Assembly: GCA_029207755.1 (NCBI GenBank)
Contig: JARCOQ010000002.1
Span: 8,246,001-8,310,000 of the forward strand
From: Chamaea fasciata
Taxonomy: Eukaryota > Chordata > Aves > Passeriformes > Sylviidae
DNA: 64,000 nt
Direction of reading: 5' to 3'
Shown here: positions 45,151 through 56,796 of the stretch, piece after piece
How the letters are laid out: each line of letters starts with the position of its first letter
How positions within the stretch are numbered: the stretch's first letter is position 1
Made by a program: the position numbers and the translations under genes
Notes under the pieces: model-generated
What the model saw: only the letters and a program-made list of their open reading frames with translations
What the model was told of the DNA's origin: nothing
Database searches by the model: none

Positions 45151-47820
45151 CAGTCTTTGTTTTACACACTTTTTTTTTTTTCCCCCTCAACAAATCTTTT
45201 ACATCTCCTGGTCAATGACAGCATGAAATACAGTTACTGAATACAGATTTGTTTTGGGATGTCCAACAACTTTAAATATGCAGACAGTGTGATTCCTATC
45301 TCTGGTTTACCAATGGGTCTATAAAGCCTTGCAGAAAGATTAATTACAGCTCGCATCAATTTTGGCCTCTAGATGTCATGTAAAGTACATAACACCAAAG
45401 AGGAAGCATAAGAATTTCGATTATATCCATCAGTGAAAAAAGGAGAGAATCACAGGAAAGTAGTGGAATTTTAAACAGGGTTGCTTTACTGTTCGCATCT
45501 CTTCTGATAACTAAAGTTCTTAAAATTAAGTGCGAAGTAGGAAGAAGGAAGAAATAAGTTCAAAGAGAAACATGTTACTGATTGAAGAACTACTTCTATA
45601 AATCAGCGAGATTTGAGAAAGTAATAAACAACGTTCAAGAACTCACAGATGCCATACCACTGTTATTCAAGGTTAAAACTTGTACAGAGAAAGAAATATC
45701 TGTCAAAGATGCAACAGAAATATAGTTCTATAACTGACCTTTCTCATCAAACTCTATCTGCAGTTCCAAGCTTTTCTCAAAATACTTCTGTTAACATTCA
45801 TGAAACAATTTCACTCATAAAACAATTCCCCAAATATTTTAGTTGTAGTTTTAAAATGCACAATGCACAGACCATAAAACCACTTATGCTCCATGACAGC
45901 ATTTATCCAAGGATCTTAAAATGCATTAGTCATGCAAGTACCATATAAAGTAAATAATTAGAGTTATATTAATTTTTGCAGGTCAGTGAGCAGGGAAAAA
46001 GCTATTGAAATGCAGGTCCAAACTCTAATTCCAAATTGATAGCAAGGCCAGAAAAGGAAACTCAAAATCCTTTTCCCACTGAATTAAACATTCATTATCA
46101 AACATAAAATATGTGACAAGAAATCAATTTAGATTCTATAAGGGATCCTGCATGTAGGGCTCCTAAGAGATGATGTTTTTCTATATAATAAAGCACTCTG
46201 GAGAGCTGCAGGTGCCTGCAGACTCAGTTGCCAACATCAGACACCTTCTCATCCTTATGGGCACTGTGCATCCCAACAAAACAGAACACCCACAGTAACC
46301 TGAGGCCCAAACAAAGTGTTCTCATCCACAGAACATACATGACAAGCCAGTAGGGGGAAGCTGACCTCATCCTCAAGACCAAAATCATGATCTTTGTAAG
46401 CTCTGCAAGGCCAGGCCCTCCATTGCTCCTCATCTCTTTGGCTTTATCAGCCCTTTATCTCCTAGATGTCCAGCAGCTTGTGCCTTTTCCTGTCTTACAC
46501 ACTCCTCCTAAGGTTATGACCAGGACTATCAACCTGACAACACCAAAGTTTTATCTCCCAGCTTCGATTCCCAGTGGTTGACAATCACTTCCAAGCACAG
46601 AGTAAGTCAGGATCCAGCTTGAGCCAGTCCTTTGCCTCCTGGTAAATCTTATTTCAAAATGACACTGCGAGTTACTGTGAAACGCTTCTCAGAGTATTAT
46701 AGTTCTTTCATACTTCTCTAAGTGTCCATTTTTCAATTTCTCTTCCTCCCACTAAAACATTTTTTCCTTTTGAGAGGAAAAAAAGCATTAATCAAAACCA
46801 GCTGCAACAGACTGGCCATGCTGATCACACTTAATAGATCTAATCCTTTAAGTATGCCTTTTCCAGGACTCAAGGAATAATGAGATTATACTCCACTTAC
46901 AAACCAATACATTTTGCCTGAAATTTCCAAGTGCCTCAATGCATAAACACACTCAGCCTTGATACACAACATCGAGTATTTTTAATCAGTCTTTGGTGTG
47001 TTTGCACACTCATAGTTTTATCTCACTTCTGTTAATATAAGGGGTGGAAGAGAAATATTTCAAGACAAGGCAGTGCTTGCCTAATGCTGCAATTCTCAAA
47101 ATTGGACCCTGGTCTTCACCTTGCCTTTTGCCATGCTATTTTCTGAGTCTGATGAGTGTTAAATATTAAGTCTAAACCACCTCTAAGGAAATTTTCTCCA
47201 GTCTCAACTTCTTGCAGTTGCACCCCAACCAGGTCAGCCAGTTTCCATCACTTTGTGCAAACTCCCTATAGGTGACATGAGTCCAATTCCAAATTTTTCT
47301 TTTACTGTGAAAAAAGTGGATGATTTTGTTCTCATGCAGACAATTTCTGCAACTTTTTTTGCATAACAAAAATCTTATTTTTCAACTTTTCAACACTAGC
47401 AGTGTACAATAAGTGGTTACATCAGCCCATTAAAAAAAGAGATGAACTAGATTCTAACAGAAGGCAAAATGAAATTTTGCATGACAATTTGGTAACACTT
47501 TTACAAATGAGTGCGTTAAATGTTTACAGCTTGAGGTCTTTTGTGGTCAAAATCGTCTTCTCGGGTTGGCAGGTTCTATCCTGATGAGTCCCAGATTTCT
47601 GCTAAACCAGCCTTTGGCATATCAAGTCTTTGTAGGTTGAGTCCACAAGCTCCCCAATAACAGTTTATGGGAGCAAAGGACTCTCCACAAACAGAAAAAA
47701 GTATAGGGGGCAAAATGGAAGGAATATGAAGGAAATAATTTTTAAAGCGTGCTTTTTCTCCTGTAAAAGATTCCAACCTTGAAAAGGAGATAGTTTCCAG
47801 AAAATTAAATAGTAAAATAC
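45151..47820. other. Stretch with a weak splice-bounded block
   Basis: A 40-base plus-strand block (46562-46601) lies between TTTTATCTCCCAG and GTAAGT and is open in one frame, too short to weigh. Otherwise nothing recognised. Confidence 0.45.
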
Positions 47821-48110
47821 AAATGAATTTTTAAAACACCAGTTAATATTTTGTGTCTTGAAATTAATTAAATTAAACTATATTTCAGGCATACAAAGTG
47901 CCTTTTACTCAATTTAATCACTGGTTAATTTGATCCTTCATTTAATTTGATCAAAACCCCAGGAATCAAATCAGCTGTATTAAAAATAGCAAAACTTTCA
48001 CTCCTTATTTTGATTAATTTTGATCGCCTTAGGCAAGTAATATCATATAATTCAATCACTGGTTATAGTACATTGCCATTTTAATTAATTATGAAAATGA
48101 AAAAAAAAAA
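47821..48110. other. AT-rich block with repeated TTTGATC and TAATCACTGGTTA words
   Basis: AATTTAATCACTGGTTA at 47911-47927 recurs as AATTCAATCACTGGTTA at 48049-48065 (16 of 17 identical). Between them are several TTTGATC or TTTGATTAA words, close to the TCF/LEF core. It may be an old dispersed duplication or a clustered binding region. Confidence 0.35.
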
Positions 48111-51100
48111 TGTTGAGTGCGAACAGAGATAAGAGCCCAAGGAAGAAAATGTATTCATAACAAAGGGACAATTACAACTCAATGTTGTGTTATTAAGACA
48201 TTGGTACTAAAATTTGAGTTTTACCATTTGTCATTGCAGCCCTCTCGCTTACTGCTCAAGCCCAGTGCAGAACTTCACCTAGGACTGTACTGTAAGCACA
48301 GGAAGATCAAAATTCAATCAAAAGAAGTGCCACCTCTTGAGATTTTCTTCCACTGGTACAATGATATGCAGCTTTTTAGCCTTCTGGGGAATGCCAGTCC
48401 TGCCTTGAGGCAAATCTCCTCAGACTGGCTGTTGTTGCTGCTTTGCCACCTCTTCAGGGGAAATTTGCTACCAGAACTGGCTCAGGAATGAAATTATTTA
48501 AACAAAGCTGAGGAGAGAAGAGGAGGAAGTATCCAGCAGGTCTTTTCATCACTTCTCATCCCTCTTGCTCCATTCTCCTCTCCTTTTCACTACCATCAGA
48601 GTGTAGGTGGAGAGGAAAAAGAGGTCATGTTGGTGACCCAGGAGACAAAGGCAGAATCCCTGAAGATGTGCTGAGGCTGGGAGCACTCGGAATAATGCAA
48701 GAGACTGGTGTCACTGTTAATTGCTGGTCAAGCAGACTGATACCATGTAGATAAGTGATTCTGTAACTTCTCTTCATAAATACGGCAGGAATACCAAAAT
48801 GAGTGATGCACATAAATAATTCCAGATCCAGGGAACCAAGAGAGTGATAATAATAACAACCACTACCACCACCAGAATATAGAATAAAACAAAAGCAACT
48901 GTTAAAAAATAAATGTGGGGTCTTCTCACCTTTTTGTTTCCTTGTTTTCCTTTATTTTTTGTTTTGTTTTCCTAGTCAAATTAATAACATTTGACTCACC
49001 AGACCATGAATATGAACACATTTGTTCAAAACTAGTGGAAATCTGAGACAGAACTTGTCACCTCCCTGTGACACAGCAGGTAAAATTTTTAGAGTTCAAC
49101 ATTTTGGAAAACAAGATCTGTGGAGAGCTGTCCTTGAGGGGAAGTATTCATGGCACCCCACCCAACTGCTCCCAGATTTCCTTGATGCATGTGATACTAA
49201 GAAAAGTGAAAATGTCCTGAGTCTATTAAGGCTCTGATCAGTACAAACATGCAAAGCCTTTTGAAATGACTCATCAAAATTCTATTGAAATATATGTTCC
49301 TCCCATCATACATGACTTTTTGACTCATAACCCCATTTTCTTCAAAAAACTGTATTATGATTCTGTGATGCAAAATGGTGGTAATAATGGTAGTAAAAAT
49401 TTGCAAGGTATAACAAGACGCAGAGCAACAGAAAATAAAGCAGTTCCCATTATTTGTCTTCCCCAAGAGAAGGAAATATTTTGGAAGCATCTTTTCAGAC
49501 TCAACAGATCAATCTAAATCTTAGACATTTCATAGCTATTTTTTCTTTTTTTTCATTTAATTAAATGCTGAAATTTTTTTCTGTTGTTCATTTCACATTT
49601 CAATGCAACAAAATTCTGAACTATTGAACCATCTCTCAGAATTCTGAACCATTTAAAACCCTGGCCTGGCAGCAGCATAGGTAGCCTTGTACCAGATTCT
49701 GTGCTGCTGCATCATGTTCATTTTGAGACTAACTGAAAAAAAAAATCACATTGAATTTAACTATTTAGCTTTTACTGAATTTCATTCTAGTTATCATAGT
49801 TATGACATGGTAAATTTTCTTGTTTAACTCTCCCAGATACTCTCCGTCCATCCACAGAAAGTTGCTACTTGTTGACATTGTTCTCTTTCCACATTCACCC
49901 CACCCAAACACTTTGGATTTAAGACCATTTTTTCAGCACAAACAATATTTTGATGACTGACTGTGATAGGTCTGTTGTTGTTGATGTTTCTCATAATCTG
50001 AACAGGTTGCGAATGTTGCTCATTGTTGGAATGTTCCCACAAAGGAAACAACAATTCTCAGTGCCCTTACAAATTATTTCTGTGCATTCAGGTACTTGCA
50101 GTGAAAAGCTTTGATAGTTGGGGGGGAGGAAATTCTCTTGAGAAGCCAAACATCCAGCTGGATCCTTTCTGATTTGTCCAATCTTACCTGTCTTTGTCCA
50201 GTACTTCCCTCAGGATCAGAGCTTGTGTCCACCACAACACACATAAAGTTTAATCTGGTAAAATTTGTAGTTTCACAGATAGGCAGGAGAATATTTTTAC
50301 AGGCAGTCTATATAAAAAGGCAATTTCAGATCCTAAATTTCTTTTTAAAACTTGTTATTTATTTAGAATAACATGCAAAAGAATTTACCAAGTTTTTGCG
50401 GTATTCCCTTTTGGCATTTCTTGTTTGTTTTTCTTTTTTTTTTTTTTTTTAGATGACGTCTGTAAAGACAACTAAGATAAAAGTGACTTAGTCCTTTTTT
50501 TGTAAGCAAAGAGTCTTTCAAAAGTAGGAGGACATAGGCTGTAATTAAGAATTAGTTTGTGACTCTAAAAGACAGTCCAAGAGACAGAAGAACCACTGGA
50601 ACAAAACTTTGCTAGGCTTTGAAAAACAAAGAAAAATAATGTATTTTTTATAAAGATTTTTTTGCTCATTTCTGTATATTTTCTCTGACCAGCAGATACT
50701 GTTCAAGAGAAAATGGAATAAACTTACCACTTATTTCTTGGAATGTGTCTTCCCTGTCTTAATGACCTGTGGTATCCTTAGTTTTCTATGTTTAAAACAA
50801 AACTGTTGAAATTGGTTATTTAGGAGGAAAATAATTTTAATTTTAAGTATTTTTAAAGGTATTAAAATGCAAAAAATTATGGATTTAAATAAATTTCAAA
50901 TATACTTTTATCACTTTTCAAATTTAATTACTATAGGAACAGTATCACTATATTAAAACCTAATTACCTTATACTCTTTCTGGCTTCATGACAATGCTCA
51001 TAAAATGTTTAATATTCATGTAACATGCTACCTCACCCTGTAATATCACCATATTTATGGAAAGAAATTGTAATCCTCTTTACTGGCTCAGGTTAATTCC

Positions 51101-51476
51101 AATAAAATATTAAATCCATTTTCTAATCTAAATGAGTTCATTAGGAGAGGCATGGTACTGAGAATACCAAACTCTCTACAGAGTTCGGCTTCATTACATT
51201 TCAGTACTGTGCATTTCCAGAGCTGTTGTACTACATTTATGAGGATTTATCTGTACTGTTCCAAAAACATTCATCCTAATTCTACTCCTTCTGTGCATGC
51301 TAATTATGAATATGTTAAGTGGAAATACTAAGCTAGCAGCCAATCTCATCCCCAGATGGGTTCAAGTTATGATTACAGAAGCAAATTTGCCATAAGCGCT
51401 CATAAAACTGTGCCAGAGAAGAGGAAAGGAAGGTTTGGAGATTCTTTTTATTTTCCTTTTTTTCCCTTCACTCCAC
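48111..51476. other. Stretch with no recognised feature
   Basis: Contains a T run at about 50431-50450. No repeat family, RNA or exon recognised. Confidence 0.5.
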
Positions 51477-51530
51477 CTTTTTTTTTTTTTTCTTCTTTTT
51501 TTTTTTTCTTTTTTTTTTTCTTTTTTTTCC
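51477..51530 (-). repeat. Imperfect T-rich pyrimidine tract
   Basis: T runs of 8 to 15 with single C interruptions. The frames through it on both strands are poly-phenylalanine or poly-lysine artefacts. Confidence 0.9.
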
Positions 51531-52273
51531 CACTTTATTGTAGTGGGGGAAAAAGAACCTTTGCCAAGGAGAAGAAATGTCATAGCACACTTAGAAGGTT
51601 ATTTCCAGTCCATGCAAGCTATTTACATTGTGTTAGGCAATGAAATTTAATGCATGGAGCAACTTTAAACAATATAAACCAAACTCCTTTCGACTGATAC
51701 CAGGTGTCTTCCTCAAGTTTAAGGGAACCTCTCCACCAAAATATCCCCAAAGTAGAGCTATCTCAAACTTCACAGTGTGAAACAAATATCTTCATTAAAA
51801 GCAGAGGAACACATTCTTTTTACCAGGTCTTCTAAAGCATGACCACCAAGAGTAACTCTCCCAGATAAAATTTTTAGCTTTAAGGAAGAAATCATAAACG
51901 GAGATGCAGACAGCACAAGTTATTCTCACATTCTTTATATTCACACATTATTTGTATTAAGTGACAGTCAGTACCAAAGGGTGGCCTTTTCCTCAAACCT
52001 TTTCCCTTTCTCCTCAGGAGGATTAAACCACCATTATCTTTGCACAGTTCATTTGATTTGATCTGTGTCACACACACCACCAGCAAGGCAAGGAGACCTT
52101 TAACAGCCATATAAATGTAGATAAACTACTGAAATATGGGCAACACGGGTCAGCTGGGACCTTTTTGATCTTGAGAGAGCACACCTATTCTCGGGGAGAG
52201 GAGCACTCCTTTAAACTCATCCCCAGGGTCAGGAAAAGTAAAAAGATATTAATTATCTCTGCCCTTCACTTTT
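51531..52273. other. Stretch with no recognised feature
   Basis: No repeat family, RNA or exon recognised. Confidence 0.5.
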
Positions 52274-52305
52274 GAATCATAAAATCCTTCATGTTGGAAA
52301 AGAAT
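52274..52305 (-). mobile_element. Terminal remnant of a CR1 LINE, minus strand
   Basis: GAATCATAAAATCCTTCATGTTGGAAAAGA matches the reverse complement of the CR1 3' terminus; only about 32 bases are recognisable, so the body was lost or never copied. Confidence 0.6.
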
Positions 52306-52371
52306 GGATGCGAATGGCTGGTTATCTGCAGGGCAGCAGGAAGGAATAACACAAGGAATTCCACAATTCCA

Positions 52372-52496
52372 CGAGGAATAACTCGGCCAACTTTAGGTGA
52401 CTGGCCGCTGGTTGTCACTGTTGCTCCACGAAACGAAAGCTGAAGAGGGGAAACCTTGAAAAGTCGCTCTCGCAGCCAAAAGTTGCGGACTTTTGG
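52372..52496. other. Small CpG cluster with an 8-bp hairpin
   Basis: Eight CpGs occur within about 116 bases (52372 to 52487) in a window that is otherwise CpG-poor. CCAAAAGT-TGCGG-ACTTTTGG at 52476-52496 is a perfect 8-bp inverted repeat. It is too small for a CpG island. It may mark a recently inserted, hypomethylated or conserved element. Confidence 0.5.
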
Positions 52497-52499
52497 TTC

Positions 52500-53235
52500 A
52501 TCCCTTTGAGTGGCCTAAGGTAAAGGCATCCACTGAATTTTAACAGCTTTCAAAGCTGGATTGTTGTGTTAAAAAAAGAGCAACTTGTCAAACAAAAAGA
52601 GATCGGACAATTGGATTTTTTTTGTTGTTGTGACAAAAAACACAGCAGACCTGAATATACATAGAAGAAAATTAAGTGCCAAAAAAAACCCAAAACACAA
52701 ACAAATTGAAACACATTTTAATCACGACTTTTTTCATTCCCTTCTAAAGTCCATAGGCAATTTAAAGAGGTTTTACCACACCAATTTAAAGACCAACCAT
52801 GCAAATTCTTCTAAATACAATGCTGCTCACTCCAAATCATTCTCACCTAACAGAATCTGTTAGTCTCTTCCCATAATCCCTGCATATTGTGGAGCTGAAG
52901 TCCAACTATGCAAATATCAGTGTCTGAGTAGAATCAGTGAGAAATCTGCTTGGAGTACTTAAAATTTCCAGCTACTAACACAAACCACTCGGTGGTGCTA
53001 TTCTGAGGGGCAAACACTGAGTCAATACAGTCTCCAAGGTCAAATCATTGGCTTGTAATCACCACAGGATCGCACCAAATTAGTTGTGAAGCTGGTCTAC
53101 CACTTAGCCCCTCCATTCTTCTGAGTAACTTCTCCTCTGAAGATGAAGGGAATGTCCAATTATTTCACTTTAATGGAAAGTAGCATTTTTTAAATCAAGG
53201 GGAGAAGCTTGCAGGGATTCTCTGCAATTAAAGCT
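52500..53235. other. Stretch with no recognised feature
   Basis: No repeat family, RNA or exon recognised. Confidence 0.5.
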
Positions 53236-53291
53236 TAGGCTTGATGATCTCAAAGGCCTTTTCCAAACTGAAAAATTACATGATTCTATTA
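53236..53291 (+). mobile_element. Terminal remnant of a CR1 LINE, plus strand
   Basis: AGGCTTGATGATCTCAAAGGCCTTTTCCAAACTG followed by ATGATTCTATTATG is the CR1 3' end with one copy of the terminal ATTCTATGATTCT-type repeat. Confidence 0.8.
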
Positions 53292-53570
53292 TGTGCCAGT
53301 TTATTCTGCTACAGGATTTTAACACAGGGATCTTATACCACACAAATAGTTGAGTTTCGCAACAATTTGCTTTTCACTTTCATAAGGAAGAAAAAAAAAA
53401 AAAGGAGAAAATATTCAGATAGAAGAAAGGATACAAATTCCAGGTTGATTCTCAAGGGTTCATGTTTGAATTTTCTTTACTTAAGTGACAATCAAGTTTT
53501 TAAATCGAAGAGTATAACTTTATTGCCTTCTTAAATGTTCATTCTTAAAAAGAGGAATCTAATATTTTAC

Positions 53571-53571
<1 letters not shown>

Positions 53572-53604
<33 letters not shown>
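53572..53604 (+). repeat. Pure A tract, about 33 bases
   Basis: An uninterrupted A run. No recognisable retroposed body lies upstream. Confidence 0.9.
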
Positions 53605-53608
<4 letters not shown>

Positions 53609-54420
53609 ACTCATTTATCTCACTGATAAATAATACATTCACTGCTAAATAGCAACATGTGCTCAGTTATAAGGAATATACATTTTGCTGCTGTATATTT
53701 ATATTTCATTTAAGTCATCAGCTAACAGGTAAGTAACAGTGACAGATGAAATATACTTCATGGGTATTTCCAGAGTTGACCAGCAGCACATATCTTCAGA
53801 TAGCTCCTCCCTGCAGCCCCTTTTGTTAAATTCATTGCAGTTTTCTCTTACTTTTGCTGTTTTAATGAGCTTTTTATTCATATATCCCCAGCTAAGCAAA
53901 AACTAATTTGCCATTTAGATTTTTGAAATAACCAGTGTTAAGTTCCCTCACAGCCAGTGCCTCTGGGCCCAGACAATGGCTTCAGTGACTGCTATTTTGG
54001 CTTGTACTGATGAGTACCAATTAACTGTACAAAACCTCCCAAGCTCACAATGCTAAAAGATGTGACTTTTGAGTTCAACAGGTCACAAAGCACAAAATCA
54101 ATTAAAAAAGCAGAAGGCTTGAAAAACGAGGCTGATAACTGATGGAACCCCCACAATTATTGAGAAAAGAAAGACTAAGAGAGACTGTGACTAAGTTTTC
54201 TGTCCCATCACACACAGATTTCTGCCCTAAAATAGTCAGCTGCAGTTTGCCATAGGAGCAGGGCTCCCCAAGAAATCCAGCTTTGGTGTATGAGTTATTG
54301 GCTTGTTAAAAAACAAAACAAAATAAAACATTTTGATTGCATGGCACTGTGGAATAATTTAAGAAGAGCTCAAAATCTGCCCAGCATACGGGGTAGGGGA
54401 TCCCTTCCTATCTCTCTTAC
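53605..54420. other. Stretch with no recognised feature
   Basis: A full donor word ACAG/GTAAGTA lies at about 53728 without a believable exon. Nothing else recognised. Confidence 0.5.
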
Positions 54421-54479
54421 CTGCCAAAACTTCAATACTCAATTCCTGTTGCTTGTGAAGCACAGAAGGGTAGGTGGCG
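54421..54479 (-). other. Exon candidate, 59 nt, minus strand
   Basis: On the minus strand a strong acceptor (TATACTCCTCTGCAG) and a perfect donor (GGCAG/GTAAGAGAG) bound 59 bases. One of three frames is open and reads ATYPSVLHKQQELSIEVLA; the other two hold stops. The first base completes a codon and one base is left over at the end. No protein is recognised. The acceptor side overlaps a CTCF-like core AGGTGGCGCT (54472-54481), which is an alternative reason for this sequence to look ordered. Confidence 0.28.
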
Positions 54480-54482
54480 CTG
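54466..54482 (+). promoter_or_regulatory. Possible CTCF-type site
   Basis: GGGTAGGTGGCGCTG matches the 3' core AGGTGGCGCT of the CTCF consensus well, while the 5' part is weaker. Binding is not shown by sequence alone. Confidence 0.3.
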
Positions 54483-55193
54483 CAGAGGAGTATAAAATTT
54501 TGCAGTGGCTTTCAAATGTGTCTGAGTACCAAACAGAGAGTATGTTAAGGAGATTATTCAATTATTGCAAAAATTGGAGTTATCTTTTGCAGCCTGCTGT
54601 GATCTTAGAAACTCCATTCCTTAAATTTAAAAAAAAAAATCTTAAAAAGATATTTTATTTGTAAGTATAATAATAGGGGCAAAATTACTTCTACCACAGA
54701 AAGGTATTTTAAAACCCTTTGTAAAGAATGTGAATTACAGCTTATTCACCACCTGATTGCATTTCACTACACTGTAGTTAGTTTTCTTCTGACTGTAAAG
54801 GGTTTATCAAAATGTCCTCTTCTATTTTCGGGCAGGGAGACTGAATTTCTCTAATCAATCCTTTCACTGTGGTACTTTCAGACAGTAAGGAGCTGCTGCA
54901 TATGGACAAAGCAACTTTCACATGTTTATTTGGAGAGACTCTCAGTAGGGGTTTATAAATACCTTGCCCAGCAGCTCCCTGAGGAGAAAGTACATCAAAA
55001 CCAAGCTGTGACATCAAATTGAGAGATAAATCTACACTGAGGCAGATTTCAGAGCAGCAGAGCCCCCTCCCAACAGGGAAGTGAGGAGGGGCTGCAGAGT
55101 CCAGTCAGGCTCCAAAGCTTCAAGCTATTCTGCCAGATTTGGGGGAGACAAAGGAATTTTGCTGTCAAGGAACCAGAAGCAGATGCCCTTGAG

Positions 55194-55195
<2 letters not shown>
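54480..55195. other. Stretch with no recognised feature
   Basis: No repeat family, RNA or exon recognised. Confidence 0.5.

Positions 55196-55230
<35 letters not shown>
55196..55230 (+). repeat. Pure A tract, 35 bases
   Basis: The longest uninterrupted homopolymer in the window. The sequence upstream (about 55020-55195) is GC-richer, but I recognise no element in it. Confidence 0.9.
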
Positions 55231-55231
<1 letters not shown>

Positions 55232-55368
55232 CAGCTGTGGTAGCTGTGTTATTGTGGGTGTATGGATGCTTTTCTTTTGCAGTGTTTAAGGATTTCAGTG
55301 ACATGGATAACATGAATGAGTGATTGGGGTTTGGACTTGGCCTGTTTATCCTTTCCAAAAGAATACAG

Positions 55369-55409
55369 AAAGGAGGAAAAGAAAAGGAAAAAAAGAAAAA
55401 AAAAAAAAG

Positions 55410-55449
<40 letters not shown>
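55369..55449 (+). repeat. A-rich purine tract
   Basis: GGAAAAGAAAAGG units pass into long A runs, starting about 140 bases after the pure A tract. Frames through it are poly-lysine artefacts. Confidence 0.9.
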
Positions 55450-55450
<1 letters not shown>

Positions 55451-55806
55451 AACCAGAACAAAAAAGCCCCTGGAACACTAAGTGCCAGTTTAGTTCAGAC
55501 TAGATCTTCATTAGCATTTTTGTCCAAGGATATACAGACCATGATTTTATCAAATGTGGCTACAAATTTTCAGAGGCTGATTAATGACCTGTTCTTTTGT
55601 AAGATCTTATTTTAAAACAAACATGTAGCAAATCTTAAACTCTGCTTCCTTGAAGCCATTAAGCAATTGCTTATCTATTTCAGTGTACCAGGAGCAGAAC
55701 TGAGCAACTGAAATATGGAAGTTAAAACCCAAATGGAAGTTCAAGGATGCGGCCAAAATGAGCATTAAAGCTTTTCCTACTAGGATTTTTTTTTAAGGAA
55801 TGACTA

Positions 55807-55889
55807 AGAAATTATTGTCTGCCAGCAATAGTTTTGTAACTCTTTTAAAACGAGAGTTACCACATTATAGCTAGCAGACAATAATTTCT
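55807..55889. repeat. 83-bp two-tier hairpin (long inverted repeat)
   Basis: AGAAATTATTGTCTGC (55807-55822) pairs perfectly with GCAGACAATAATTTCT (55874-55889). Inside, GTAACTCT (55836-55843) pairs perfectly with AGAGTTAC (55853-55860) around a 9-base loop. The 13-base segments between the two tiers pair in part. The length, stem and small loop are within the range of a microRNA precursor or a very short palindromic transposon. No target duplication is evident and no known microRNA is recognised. Confidence 0.85.
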
Positions 55890-56778
55890 GTGAAGAAGAA
55901 AAAAAATTGCAGTCTAAAATAACAATTAAAGACACCTAAGACTAATCATAATCTCATTGTCAATTCGGTATTGACACTGGTTTCTTAAATTGCTGACTTC
56001 CCCACTGTCCACAAAGGAGGGCCATGAAGATGCTCAGATGGATGTAACTTCTCTCTTGTGAGGACAAAAAGACTTGGGGTTGTCCAGGCAAAGTAAGCTG
56101 AGCAACCAAAATGTGAAGAAATCAGAGCAGCAGGGCAGGGAAGGAGGCCAGTAGGTAGTGCTGAAGTAAGAGACTGCCTAGTACACATATTTCAACCTGG
56201 CAGGAGTGACTTTAAAGTAGGACTAATCAGTTAAGCTATCAATTAAAGATGAGGCTCGACTGCATCCACTAATGAGAAAAAAACAAGGTATCATTACGAG
56301 TTGTCAGTATATTACTATTTATTTCCTGGGGCGGGGGGGGAAGAAAAAAAAATTCTCCAATGAGCACAAGAGGGAACAAAGGAGAAATGACTGTTTGGAG
56401 ATGTAGGACTGAACAAGAGAGAGAAAAAGGTGCTGTTGGCTGGCAGCCACTTGCATGTCTCATTATGTGCTTATTGTTATTTATAAAAGATGCTTTATCT
56501 TGCACTTTGAGACCATTTCCCACTATTCAGGAACAGAAGCACTACTGCAAAATTCTTGAGAAAAAGAACCACACGACCCAACAATAAATGCTGCATGATT
56601 TTCCTCATCAATCTGTTTGGGAAGGTGTCAGTCAAGTTAACCACCACTCCTACTTGATCTTCTCAGAGCTAATTTGTTCATGAACAGTGATGGCGCAGGA
56701 GAAACCATCACTGAGATGGTCACAGAACTACTCTTTGCAATGAATGCATTGATGTGAGAGGAAAAATGCATAATCAAA
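55890..56778. other. Stretch with a short G/A patch
   Basis: GGGGCGGGGGGGG followed by A runs at about 56330-56351. Nothing else recognised. Confidence 0.5.
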
Positions 56779-56796
56779 GGGGGGGGGGGGGGGGGG
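56779..56796 (+). repeat. Pure G run, 18 bases
   Basis: An uninterrupted run of 18 G, long enough to form intramolecular G-quadruplex structures by itself and likely to be length-uncertain in sequencing. Confidence 0.9.

Noticed and set aside
49355..49380. TATGATTCTGTGATG resembling CR1 terminal repeats
   Set aside because: The sequence upstream shows no CR1 3' UTR blocks.
55125..55615. Frames rich in lysine or phenylalanine across the A tracts
   Set aside because: Homopolymer artefacts on both strands.
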